Assembly: GCA_021432635.1 (NCBI GenBank)
Contig: MU270050.1
Coordinates: forward strand, 372,001-436,000
Direction: 5' to 3'
Length of the DNA: 64,000 nucleotides
DNA from: Thozetella sp. PMI_491
Lineage: Eukaryota; Ascomycota; Sordariomycetes; Chaetosphaeriales; Chaetosphaeriaceae
Shown one piece after another: positions 1 through 10,250 of this stretch. Made by a program: the position numbers and the translations under genes. The notes beneath the pieces are model-generated. The model was not told the DNA's origin and did not search any database. It saw only the letters and a program-made list of their open reading frames with translations. Positions within the stretch are counted from its first letter, which is position 1, and the number at the start of each line of letters is the position of its first letter.

Positions 1-1477
1 GTCGGAAGAAGCTAACGAAGTGGCGCGGCCATGTTTTCTTCAAGGACTGCCGCATCGCACGTGTCGATGCTTTAGGGCAAGGGGTGTTTTTACTAGGCCG
101 AGGGAGTTGGCTAGACCTTTGGAGCTTTGAAGTCGCGATCATGACGCCACATGGCCTTACAATCCAAAGCCACAGAGCTGGTAGCTCTTACCGCAGCTCG
201 GGGCTGCCGGCATGGTAGGCTCCCAAGGCAAGCCGGCTTCGATCTAGTGGGACCGGAGGACAAGTGGTGGCTTGACGGCTTTTGACCCGGCTTGCCCCTT
301 TTCTAAATGGAACCAAGTGGAGAAAGGTGCGAAGCTCACTCGCGTGCCAGTGTGGAGCATCGACATTTAGCGAATGTGTAACCCGAAAGTGATATTATTG
401 AAGAAAAAAATATATCATTCTAAATACATGGACTAGACCCTCGGATTCGTTTTCATAATAGACTTTGCTGGCGGAGATATGGACACATATTTGGCGAGGT
501 TGAGTTGTGGTACACTAAAAGTCAAGGTGGATCGGCACAGGCACGCACTGACGGCCCGAGCAAGATCGACCCTGTCCCGGCTATGGCCGAATGCTAGAGA
601 ACTTTGGATATCTTCGCCCGGATTTGCTTTTTTGAATCAGCCATAGTCAAAGTACAAGCACCTGGTAGGCCAATGCGTGTAGGTAACTATGGGGGCATCG
701 GGGACCTCATCCTCAGTGCAAAGATAGCCTCGCTGTGCTAGCCCCGCGCCAGTTTCCGAAGGAAGCCAAGTCACACTCACGGAGAAATGGACAAAGAAAA
801 TATCGCATGATGGCGCTGTATAGAATATGGCAATCCAGGAGCTAATGCTGCCCCGGTGCACCTCTTGCACCTCTGAGCAGTGGGCCATGCGTGGCATGAT
901 TGTTAACTTACCTCCCGCATATCCGATCCAGGCACCGGAAGCAATTGACTGAGGGTGCTGGAACTAGGAGAGAAAGTTAAATCCGGCCAAAGACTCTTCC
1001 TATTGCCCGTGGGGTGGCGTGGATTTCCCCGCACGCACCTCCCGGATCACCAGGTAGCTTGCAATAGTTCATGTTGTTTATGTCTAGAAGGGCGGAGGGC
1101 TAACGCTTGATGTCTAGATCGCGGGGCGCCAGGCCCACAAGTACGCGTGATAGTCTGGTATTTCTCCGAAGCTATATGCGTTCCTGGGCTCCTGCCTGTC
1201 TGGCCGGGCAAGGCCAGATATCCTTTGGCCCTGCTAGCGGCTTCTTTGTTCTAGATGGCCTAGCGAAAGAGACTGGTTCATTCATCTGCAACCTGAGTAG
1301 TGACACCCTTCAACTTCTGGGAATAAGAGAATAGTGATGAACACGCTGGGGTCTGGCGTGTGAAAGACCTGGCGCATTGGTCATTGGGTTAAGACTAGGC
1401 ACGACGTATTTCAACCAGTAACAAATACAACGAAGACATATAGTTCAAGCTAACCCTAGGTACTCCTAGATTCCCCA
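1..1477. other. Intergenic/left edge, no gene recognised
   Basis: Several short open frames exist on both strands, but none resembles a known family or shows a plausible splice structure. An AT-rich patch lies around 395-425. I see no repeat or RNA gene here. Confidence 0.5.
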
Positions 1478-4263
1478 CTACTGGGCCACTCCGCTAGGGA
1501 GTTCCCAGTCACATAAGAACCGCGCCGACACGCTCCGTCCCTTAAGACCTTTAACACGAACTTGAATATCCTGCTTCGGCATGAGATCTAACATGTTGTC
1601 CTCCCAAAGAGGATCACTGTCTTGATCTTTATCTGAGACTCCGCATACGGCCTCGAGCCAGACGCCCTTGAGAGGCTCGGTGGCAGAGACAGTCACGAGC
1701 GTGTCATAGCCCTCTGCATCCCCAAGAATCGCTTGCTCAGTAATTGAAAGTTTGGTGGACTCTGGCCAATACAGATAACGGTATGGCTCCGGCCAGTCCA
1801 CGTAGCGTGCCAACTTCTTCCCATTGGGACCAATGAGCGTGGCCTCGAGAAGAATGAGGCTGTCATTGCTCCAAGACTCATGAGAGGGAAGAGTTGTTAA
1901 CTCGGTGGTCTGACCGGGCTTGAGACTCACATTCTGTTCCTTCTGAGACGCGGGAAGATCCGTCCATTTTCCCAAGGCAAAATCATACGCCTTAAGCTGA
2001 AGAAGAGCTTCAATATGCTCTGGCGTGGTGTTGTGTGCCCAAATTTCAAACGACGGAACCTCCGATATTCTTGGCCTGTCCTCATCTACCCATCGTGCGC
2101 TGGGCTCCCGGGAAACACCAACCGAGACCGGGGCGAAGGCTCGGCGGATGGTGTAGTATGAGGGTTTAGGGCGGAGGAAAAAGTCAACATAAGCCCAAGA
2201 GGTAGACGGATAGACGTCATTGAGCTGCCAGATGAGAGCACCAGCGCACTCCTCGTACCCTGGGCCGCGGAACTGCCGTTTCCACTGCTGAAGCGCATAC
2301 CCTAGCGCCTCGGATTGCAACAGTTGAGAGGAGTAGACGAAGTTCCGTAAGGAGGTCATGTCGAAGCGGAAGTTCTCGGCTAGGTAGCGGGCAATACGTG
2401 TGTGTGCACCATGGCCCTTGTTATGGCAATCGATCAGCCGTGACTGGGGATGGCGCTGGGCCTGGCTCGCGCCTTGGCAGAAGTAATCGACAGTGCGTTG
2501 CACAGGGAAGCCGTGCATCCCAAACTCAGACACGAAACGTCCGCCGATGTTCTTGTACTCCTGGTATGGCAATTGCTCTAAATGCCACACTGACCACTGA
2601 TGGATGTCACCGACGGTGCGATCGTTGTGTTCCTCCTTTCCACCGAACGGAGAGTTGGCCCAATAAATGACGTTCGGGCAAAGTTTCGTGGTAAGCTTGG
2701 GGAGGAGATCGAGATAGATCTTTCGCTGCGGAAACTCGGTTCCATCGAATGGACCTTCCAAATCACTGTGATCGTATTTCTTTCTGCGTAAGAGGTTAGT
2801 TCTTCCGCTCCATCTCATGTTATTTTGCTATCCAAAGGAGCAATGCTTACTTGTCCCAGTCGGCAAGCATGAAGTCCTCGTTACCTCCGCACAGCAGCGC
2901 GAGTGAGGTTCGGTTGCGCAAACGTATCGTCTGAGCTTCCATCTCTTCGGCTAGACTCTTCATGAACTCGTCATGAGTCGGGTAGTCTCCGCAAGCGAAG
3001 GCATAGTCGTGCCAGACCAGGATGCCGAACTCATCGCACGCATCAAAGAAGTCCTCGGTCTCGTAGATTCCACCGCCCCAGACTCGAATCATATTGTGGT
3101 GGGCATGCGCAGCAATCTTGACCCAGTCAAAGTATCGCTCCCTTGTAATGGCTGGCAGTAACATGTCCGCTGGTATCCAGTCGCCGCCCTGGGTGAATAT
3201 GTCGCGCTGGTTGATACGAAACATGAAAGTCGTACCCTTAGCCTCTTTCAGCGGGCGCTGTATAAGCTCAATGCTCCTGACACCGAATTTCTCACTCTTT
3301 TCATCTAGCACCGCACCACTACTGTCGGTAAGACTGGCCTTGACTGTGTATAAATGTTGGTCTCCTTGCCCATTAGGCCACCAGAGTTTCGGAGTGTTCA
3401 AGGCTACCCTGGCTATTCCGGACTTTTCGTTCGCCAAATCAAGTGACGCGGATCCAGCCTCAACGCCGGAAGAGTCAAGAACAGTGAATCTAGCTGCACC
3501 TCCTTCAACAGGGTGAGAGAGGTTGACTGCAATCGAGATGTCTGCGGATGTCAAATTATCGTTCAAGGTCGACACAATATGGGTATTATCGATACGAGAG
3601 TTGTAGGATTCGAGATGGATAGGCATGTATGGCCCAGCTGTAAGTACGATCGGGCCCCAGTCCCAGCCCCAGTGGTACTACATCCTGATTAGTCGGGCTA
3701 GTTATTGGATTCCGTTTAAAGGGTCTGGAGCGTACCTGTGCTTTCCGAATGTGCATCCTGCGCTTGTCTCGCATCATGCTCTTTCGCTCACCGTATTTTT
3801 TCTCCAGCTCCAGGCCGCGTCTCAGGACACTGTCGAAGACGATCGACAGCTCATTTGCTTCCCCAGCGGGCTTTAGGACATCTTTCACTGACACCCTCGC
3901 AGGGATGAACATATTGTCGCTCCTCAAGATGATCTTGCCGTTCAAGGTCACCGTGGCGAAGGTATCGAGCCCCTCGAAGAATAGCTCGACGTGTTCTTTC
4001 CCGACCACATCGCTCACAGTCTCGAATGAGCACGCATATTCCCAGTCGACTTCTCCCACCCATTGGATCAATCTTTCGTTTTCCCCGACATTGGGATCTG
4101 GAATGGCATTCTTCTGGAGAAGCTCCATCTGGATGACGGATGGAAAGGCCGTGGCCGGTGTCCACTCAGCAAGCTCTTGTAGACGCTCAGCATCTGCATT
4201 GCCGTTGGTGTTGGCAAGACGCCATTTCCACGCAGAGGAGAGTGTTGTTCGTGATTTCGACAT
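1478..4263 (-). CDS. mndB: Beta-mannosidase B-type, GH2, cytosolic
   Basis: Three exons on the minus strand: 4263-3736, 3677-2851 and 2783-1478, with introns of 58 and 67 bp. The frame is continuous and predicts 886 residues. The enzyme should hydrolyse terminal beta-1,4-mannose from manno-oligosaccharides. The N-terminus (MSKSRTTLSS) has no signal peptide, which fits the intracellular mndB type rather than the secreted mndA type. Removing intron 1 restores a conserved Trp-rich stretch just after residue 176 (QYHWGWDWGP), which confirms the junction. The acid/base glutamate sits in GGNEDF (about Glu443) and the nucleophile in SEFGMHG (about Glu538), both standard GH2 positions. The length fits fungal mndB enzymes (about 840-890). 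It lies tail-first behind a Gfo/Idh/MocA oxidoreductase on the same strand. The family call is secure; the B-subtype is inferred from the missing signal peptide. Confidence 0.93.
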
Positions 4264-4820
4264 TGTGCCGCACGGGATAACTACGAGACTTAGAGAGTAG
4301 GAATATGTGTTCCGGGAAAGGAATTTTAAGCTGTCACAATGGGTGCACGAAAGTCTCAGCCATGTTAGAGGTCTCTCGCTCCCATTTTCGAGGTCTTGTC
4401 CTAGGATATACGGCGTCACTTTGAGCTTCCGCACCAACCTCCAACTCCAGGTGGGGGATAGCGAGCATTGGGGCAACAACGGGGTCGAGTTGGAGAAGGA
4501 TCGGGGTGTCGGGGAAGATCGGTTGGCTGTGAATCGTTAGTGTCAGTGCGACGTGGGTCACGTATCGCGAGGACTTGCGTAGTCTAGCCCCGCGGGCGTT
4601 CCTGGTCAGGGGAATGAGGGGTAGGTCTTCGCGAGAGTCTCGAGGTCAATTCCATCGGTATGTCATGCTTAGCTAGTGGGGGGCTTTTTGGCCAAGCTCG
4701 TGGGCTTTTTAGGACGGGCGTGCAGGGACGGTCACGATCGAGCTATGAGCAAGCAGAAAGCATTTTCCAATGAGAGACTGCATTGGCTCGGCACTAACAT
4801 GTAGAAGATTTGGAATTAAC
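4264..4820. other. Intergenic between two minus-strand genes
   Basis: This should hold the beta-mannosidase promoter and the 3' end of the oxidoreductase transcript. Open frames over 4307-4561 on both strands look like chance frames. No distinct element was recognised. Confidence 0.4.
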
Positions 4821-5985
4821 TTAGAGTTCTAGCCTTTTGACCGAGGCATTCGCGGATCCTGACTCTAGAAGTGCCTGCAAAATCTCGAGGTCTTTCAACC
4901 CCTCTCCCGGGCTTTGTAGAGGGTCCAGAGTGCCTGCTTTGATAGCCTTGCCAAATGCCTCTAACTCGGCTTTCACACCAGCATCGAAGGCAAACTCTTT
5001 CCTCTCCTCGGTAGCCTTCCCGCCCACCCCTCTTGTCTTGGTTGTCACATTCCCATTCGACCAAATGATCGCGCCGTTTGTAGTCACAACTTCTAGCTCT
5101 AGGCCAGACTTGAACTCGGTCCCAAAAGATATGGACAGCGTCCCACTCTTGCCATCCTGGGTGGATGCGATTGCATGGACCGTATCTACAGGAGGAAGCT
5201 TTTCTTCAAGTAGGGCAGAAAAGCAAGCTACTTGCTTGATCTCCTGGCCCACCTGGGAAAGGAGAAGGCGTAAGCCTGCAATAAAATGCACACCGCCGTC
5301 CAGCAGAAAGCCCCCCTGATATTCTGGAACCTTGCGCCCTGCATGTCGGTCAGCCTCCAAGCAGTTTAGAAACGCATATCTGGAGCTTACATGGAGTATT
5401 GAAGTACTGATCGTCTTCTTGAATAAGCGCGTTCATGTTGAGCCGGAAAGTTGTAACTTTTCCCCCAATACTCTTCAAGTGGCTAGCTGCATACTGAACG
5501 CTTTCGATGAATCGAAAGTTCTCGGCCACGCCCCAAATGACATTGGTGTGCTGCGAGGAGTACCACTCCAGCAGGAATTGTGCGGTAGCCACGTCTTTTG
5601 CAATGGGCTTCTCGCTCAGAACATGTTTCCCAGCTGCCACAGCCTTCCTAATAATGTCAGGTTGCACAAGAATTGGCAGACAGATGACGACGGCAGATAT
5701 ATCTACTCTCGCGAGCAAGTCGTCAAGGGATTTGCCATCGGTGGTAGGGTTGTCGAAGTATACATCGGCCGGGCCTTTCGCCTTGGACGAGAGACTCTCA
5801 GCTGACTTTTGCGATCTCGAGTATACAGCTTTGAGCTCGAAAGTTTCAGATTCTTCGATGGCCGGAAGGTGTTCTAAGATAGTTCATGAGCGCGCCTTTC
5901 AAGTCGCAAGACGGCGGGGTTCTTCCACAGGCGACTTACGTTCAAGGGCAAAGATACCCGCGCCTAGAATAGCGATCCCAACCAT
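4821..5985 (-). CDS. Gfo/Idh/MocA family NAD(P)-dependent oxidoreductase
   Basis: Three exons: 5985-5940, 5873-5391 and 5338-4821 (introns 66 and 52 bp), giving 348 residues in a continuous frame. The short first exon encodes MVGIAILGAGIFALE, with the Rossmann glycine motif at residues 8-13. Exon 2 carries the family signature EKPIAKD, whose lysine (about 104) is the usual catalytic/cofactor residue. The intron 2 acceptor was chosen because it rebuilds TPWRKVPEYQGGF, followed by the conserved LLDGGVH. Relatives oxidise sugars, inositols or dihydrodiols, or reduce the corresponding ketones; the substrate cannot be told from sequence. It is divergent from a PhyH-type dioxygenase with 654 bp between the starts, so shared regulation is possible. 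It also lies directly upstream of a beta-mannosidase on the same strand, which suggests but does not prove a sugar role. Confidence 0.9.
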
Positions 5986-6639
5986 GGTTTGTGGTTACAG
6001 ATGGGCTGTCGATACGCTCCTGCTGTGATTTGTCGGTTCCGCTGCGTATGTCGGACAAACTGTTATCTCGCAAGGTCTTAGATTTTGATATGAACCTGGA
6101 AGAGGAGGAATTACTACCTGAGAGAGTGAGCCGAGATGAAGTTCGAGTTTCTCGGGTAGCGCACGCTTTTCCGCGAGCTCGGTCCTTGTTGTCGTCCTAT
6201 CATTAAGGCCTGAAGCTTCTCCGCATCGTCTGTTTGCTGGGTGTGTGGGGTAATCGTCCCCCTGGCTCACGGCAGAGATGCGCACCATCGGAGAAGCACT
6301 CGATGAGCTGGAGTGTCGGAGTCTCGGTTCGGTTGCTCAAATCCCCATTACCCCCATTTGCCCACTACCGCAGACCCCCGCATCTCGGTTTAGAGCCCCA
6401 TTCATTCGAGTCGGCATGAAGCTCTGCCTAGATACGTGGAGGCTGAGAATCCGGGGAGTCGCCATGGTGTGATTTTGTGCCACCGCTCAAAGTTTTGTCA
6501 TCTATTAGCGTCACTAATGACCAGAGAAGATTATATTTTGGGGATCTCCGTTCTTTGAGCTGGTTGACAACAACGACTCGAAATTAAAGAAGCCGCTTTT
6601 TATTTGATCACAGAAAGCCTCACACACCCAGACGGAACC
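5986..6639. promoter_or_regulatory. Divergent promoter region, oxidoreductase / PhyH dioxygenase
   Basis: This 654-bp gap lies between two divergent starts. It contains several matches to the CreA-type consensus SYGGRG (GTGGGG near 6242, CTGGAG near 6309, CCGGGG near 6449). Such short motifs occur often by chance. No gene was recognised in it. Confidence 0.35.
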
Positions 6640-7866
6640 ATGCCGTCAGCCAAGGCAGAGCTAGAATTCCAGGAACCCGTGGTCGTAAGGCTCTCCGATG
6701 AAGAACGGAAGTCGGGTATCATCAGCGAGGAGAATATCGGCATCGCGGTATCAGCAATGCACCGCGATGGGCTGGTTGTGCTCGAGAATGCCGTGGACGC
6801 GAATCATGTCGACAAGCTGAACGGCATCCTGTCGAACGAAGCAGCGGAAATGGCAAAGCTTCCCACCACCCATTTCAACGATGCAAGTATATCACATTCT
6901 TGCTGAAGCACCCCCGCTTGCACGCTAAAAGCCAATTTCTCTCCTAGAACTCGAAGGATGGGAAGCCCACGGGTAACATGTCCCAAGGTCCGCCTTTGGA
7001 TCCGGACCTTATGTACACCGATATCTGGGCCAACCAGCCGGCAACAACCGTGATATCTGTATGTTTTAGGCCTCAGACGTCGCCTCAAGAAATACAAACT
7101 AATGAAATTGACATACAGGCCATTCTCGGACCCAAACCCCACGTGAACTACGTCAACGTTGGTTCCACAAATCCCCAGCTCCTCGTAAGTTATCAAAGAC
7201 TGAGAAACACAGGGAAACACGGCTCTTGGTGGCTACAACGGCGCGAGGCAGCGTGTGCACGCAGATCTGACGTTCAACCACGCGACCTACCCCTTCGCTA
7301 TTGTGACGAACTACTACCTCATCGACGTCTCGCCGGCGAACGGATCTACCGAGCTCTGGCTTGGGTCGCATCGCGATACCTCATTCCGCGACCACCGCAA
7401 CTGTAATCCGGAGGCGTTGAGCGGTTCCGTCTCTAGCGAGTATGATAAGGGTATTGAGATGGAGTTTGGCATCCGCGACGAGCTGCTACAGGAGCGACGC
7501 GCCTATGCACCGCCGATCCAGCCCACGGTCAAGAAAGGTTCTGTAGTCCTCCGCGACCTACGGCTGTGGCATGCCGGTCTCGCCAATCCCTCCACCGACC
7601 CGCGCATCATGCTAGCGTTTGTACACACCCCGTGGTGGTATCAGTGTCCCGCCAAGGTAGTATTGCCTGCGTCAGCAGAAAAGCTGACCAAAGAATGGGC
7701 GCAGCGCGAGACCAGTCCAGTGCAGTACGATGTTCATTTTGTGCCGGAGGACCTGGACCATAAAGAAGTCAAATTCAATCCCAACTTCAGCAGTGCCAAC
7801 AAGGGCTATCTTGGCATGCTCCCACAGGGGATCGGTATGGGATTTGTATTTGGCGAGGCTGCCTAA
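6640..7866 (+). CDS. Phytanoyl-CoA dioxygenase (PhyH)-like Fe(II)/2-oxoglutarate oxygenase
   Basis: Four exons: 6640-6882, 6948-7058, 7119-7157 and 7213-7866, predicting 348 residues. The first intron needs a non-canonical GC donor (GCAAGT) to keep frame: the nearby GT four bases later shifts it, while GC-AG joins FND to NSKDGK. Intron 3 is placed at a weak GTTGGT donor because it rebuilds VNYVNGNTALGGYNG; using the stronger downstream GTAAGT would leave a 28-nt intron, which is too short. The iron-binding triad is visible as HAD (about His147, Asp149) and the distal His of LWHAG (about 251); Arg of DPRIML (about 262) would bind 2-oxoglutarate. The length is typical of fungal PhyH enzymes, many of which act in secondary metabolism. 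The substrate is unknown. It is divergent from the Gfo/Idh/MocA gene. Confidence 0.88.
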
Positions 7867-8766
7867 ATCTGAGACGGCCCTGCTTCTTCGCGTCATCAAC
7901 GACAGATCGCTTTCCTCGAGTTATAGCCTAGCCTGTATATCTTGCCCATATTCACAGTGTTACTTATGTTAACCCGTTTTTACGGATCTGTAACGCGATA
8001 ACCTGCCTGAGGTAGTCACTAAAGCCAGTCCTGAATGCGTCTTATCCTTGTCTTGATACCTCATTTTGAGACCTAGATAGGTGCCTGAATAGGCAAGTTT
8101 ATTACTCGTCGCGCCTGGTAGACTCAAGTCGTATCGTCGGATATTCCCCTTACACCTAATTAATTCCAGTTCGCCTAAGCATCTCAAATTTTAAATTTCA
8201 TGCCTGTTCCAGCATGCTTGACGCGTGACACGCGCACGTGGGCGGGCATGTGCCGCGGTTTGTGAGCCGATATACCATCTTGCAGCAGAGATGTTGCCAG
8301 ATGACCAAGCTGGAGCTGACGGTACGTGCTAGCTCACCACTTGGTCGCCATCCCCAGACTGCTCCCCACCTACGGGCTTGCTTGCGGGGTAATTGGGTCT
8401 GGGGTCTGGGGTCTGGGGCGCATCCGCGCGGCATCCATGGACTCCTATCACGTCGCACTAAGGGCTGCAAAGGGCTCTGGCCTTGCCCAGATTGAACCGA
8501 ACCGACGATCCGGTGCGACGCATGCCCACATGGTGCTGTTGGAGCTCCAAGCTCGCTAGCTAGTGCTGCAGCTCGGCTTTTGCTCCCTTGGGGATTCAGC
8601 TCCAGGCTATCGGTATGACCGACGATTAAGTAACTGTCTTTTCGCAAAGTTTCAGTACATCACTACCCATATAGTGAGAAATTACGCTTGCTCGTAATAG
8701 AGCGTAATACAAGGCTTCTACTAGATCGTGCCAAATACCTGCCCCTTCAAGATTCAGCTTCACACA
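7867..8766. other. Intergenic with a CTGGGG tandem
   Basis: No gene was recognised. At 8399-8418 the heptamer TCTGGGG-type unit repeats three times, giving three CreA-like CTGGGG motifs. GCGGGG lies just upstream near 8385, and CCCCAG/CCCCAC lie on the other strand near 8352-8366. This block is about 350 bp upstream of the small five-exon gene. Confidence 0.4.
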
Positions 8767-9662
8767 ATGTCGCTTCCATTCATCTTCCCTAATGACAATA
8801 GCTCCGGCCGCTTGACAGAGATATGTAGCTTCCGAAAGAGCGGCATTTCTAGTTCCGAGGTTTGTTTCGCGCCCATATTGTGGTGAGAATTCTGAAAATT
8901 GGTGGGAATCCCGCTGACCCCTGCTGGTTCAGTTTGATGAGATATTCGCAGGAATTACGAAGACGGTGGCAGATTTCCCCATCTCGCGCCAGAATATTGT
9001 TGGTAGTCAAATGGAGGATCCAGAAATATGCGTACTCATTGCCGACTGGACCTCGGCCGCAGAAAAGGATGTATTCGAACCAGGTGAGTCCTGAGGGGCT
9101 GCCAAAGCAGTGTAGATGTGACTACAGGCTGACACACATTAGGCGAGCAATACCAATCAGTGAAACCAGCGTTTGGGAAGCTCGTGCATGCCACCAGCCC
9201 AGACTTTGCGTGGTAATATCTCCTATTTAAAAAAATAAACCACTCATAGGACTAATCGAGTTTTTATTATGCAGTCACCATGTTATCCTTCCGGGGCAGA
9301 CCATTACACCTGATTTTGAAGAATACAGCATATCTCATATGCGTGTGCCGGCCAGTGGACAAGATGAGGTCGCCTCGGCATTTGGCGAGTTTGCTTCTAG
9401 CGGGGTGATTCGCCCGGGTGGCTTTATAGCCGTCGCAGCTTCTAGAGAGGATCCAAACACCGTCGTATGTATCACTGGCGGTCTCGGAGCCGATGTTGAC
9501 AAGGTAAAGGCTGGCTCCAGATACACACATCGACTGATATTTCGACGTTCTAACTCTGTCAATTAGGCATCTGAACACATTAAACTCAAGGAGAGGCTTG
9601 ATAAAGTAGTAGAGGAAGGGAAGAAGTACAATTTTAGTCGCAAGTTAGCTATCGAGTTCTGA
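8767..9662 (+). CDS. Small five-exon protein, possible dimeric alpha/beta-barrel fold
   Basis: No long open frame marks this gene. It appears only on splicing 8767-8859, 8933-9083, 9143-9212, 9275-9503 and 9567-9662. Introns are 59-73 bp, all GT-AG, with phases matching throughout, and predict 212 residues ending in RKLAIEF. No signal peptide or membrane segment is visible. I do not recognise the family with certainty. The pattern of a strand such as ICVLIADWTS, then a helix, then WCHHVILPG resembles ABM-like dimeric alpha/beta-barrel proteins, which often act as small monooxygenases or ligand binders; this is only an inference. Five consistent introns with no in-frame stop argue strongly that the gene is real. 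CreA-like motifs lie upstream at 8399-8418. Confidence 0.72.
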
Positions 9663-10250
9663 GTAATGCATACATACATACCTTATACATACATATGCTG
9701 TCAGATGGGCTGAACAGGCCCTAGGAGGAACATGCTGTGAGACCTCTGTAGGATCCCTTATAGGGGCTGCTTGCCAGCACTCCCTCAGCTGCTTCATAGA
9801 AGTACAGAACACAAGATGCTGGATTATTACAGTGATTATTCCGGTTCAACCTGACATATGCTATCGAGCGTAAATACCCAATCGTGAAGGCCTGCGAATT
9901 ATAGGAATAAGTTCAGAAATCGATTCCATACTAGATACCACAGGGATTGAGTTTATCCATCCAGTGGTCTGCTCGTACGCATTCTGCTGCTCCACTATTC
10001 CGCATCCGAGTTTATTCGCGTCAATGCAAAGTGAATCGTGTGCATTTCAGAGTAGGTGAAGAATATCGAAATAGGGGTTGCTATAGATACGATACGATGA
10101 TTCAAGCTAAAATTGGGATATAGAGTTCTTTACGAAGATGTGGTGAGCTGCGGCTGGTCCTGGAACATTGGACGCATAAACAGTTCTAAAGAGCCTTCCC
10201 GATGTCCTTGAGATGCCTCCGAGAAGCCGAAATATACGCACTATGATGAC
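9663..10250. other. Convergent 3' intergenic region
   Basis: It lies between the 3' ends of the small plus-strand gene and the minus-strand sugar porter. It has short CATA-type simple repeats near 9667-9700. Nothing else was recognised. Confidence 0.4.

Noticed and set aside
7185-7212. 28-bp intron with strong GTAAGT donor in the PhyH gene
   Set aside because: Too short to splice and leaves nine extra residues; the GTTGGT donor at 7158 gives a 55-bp intron and rebuilds the conserved VNYVNGNTAL.
9075-9085. TTCGAACC as a possible tRNA T-loop
   Set aside because: No cloverleaf can be drawn around it, and it falls inside exon 2 of the five-exon gene.
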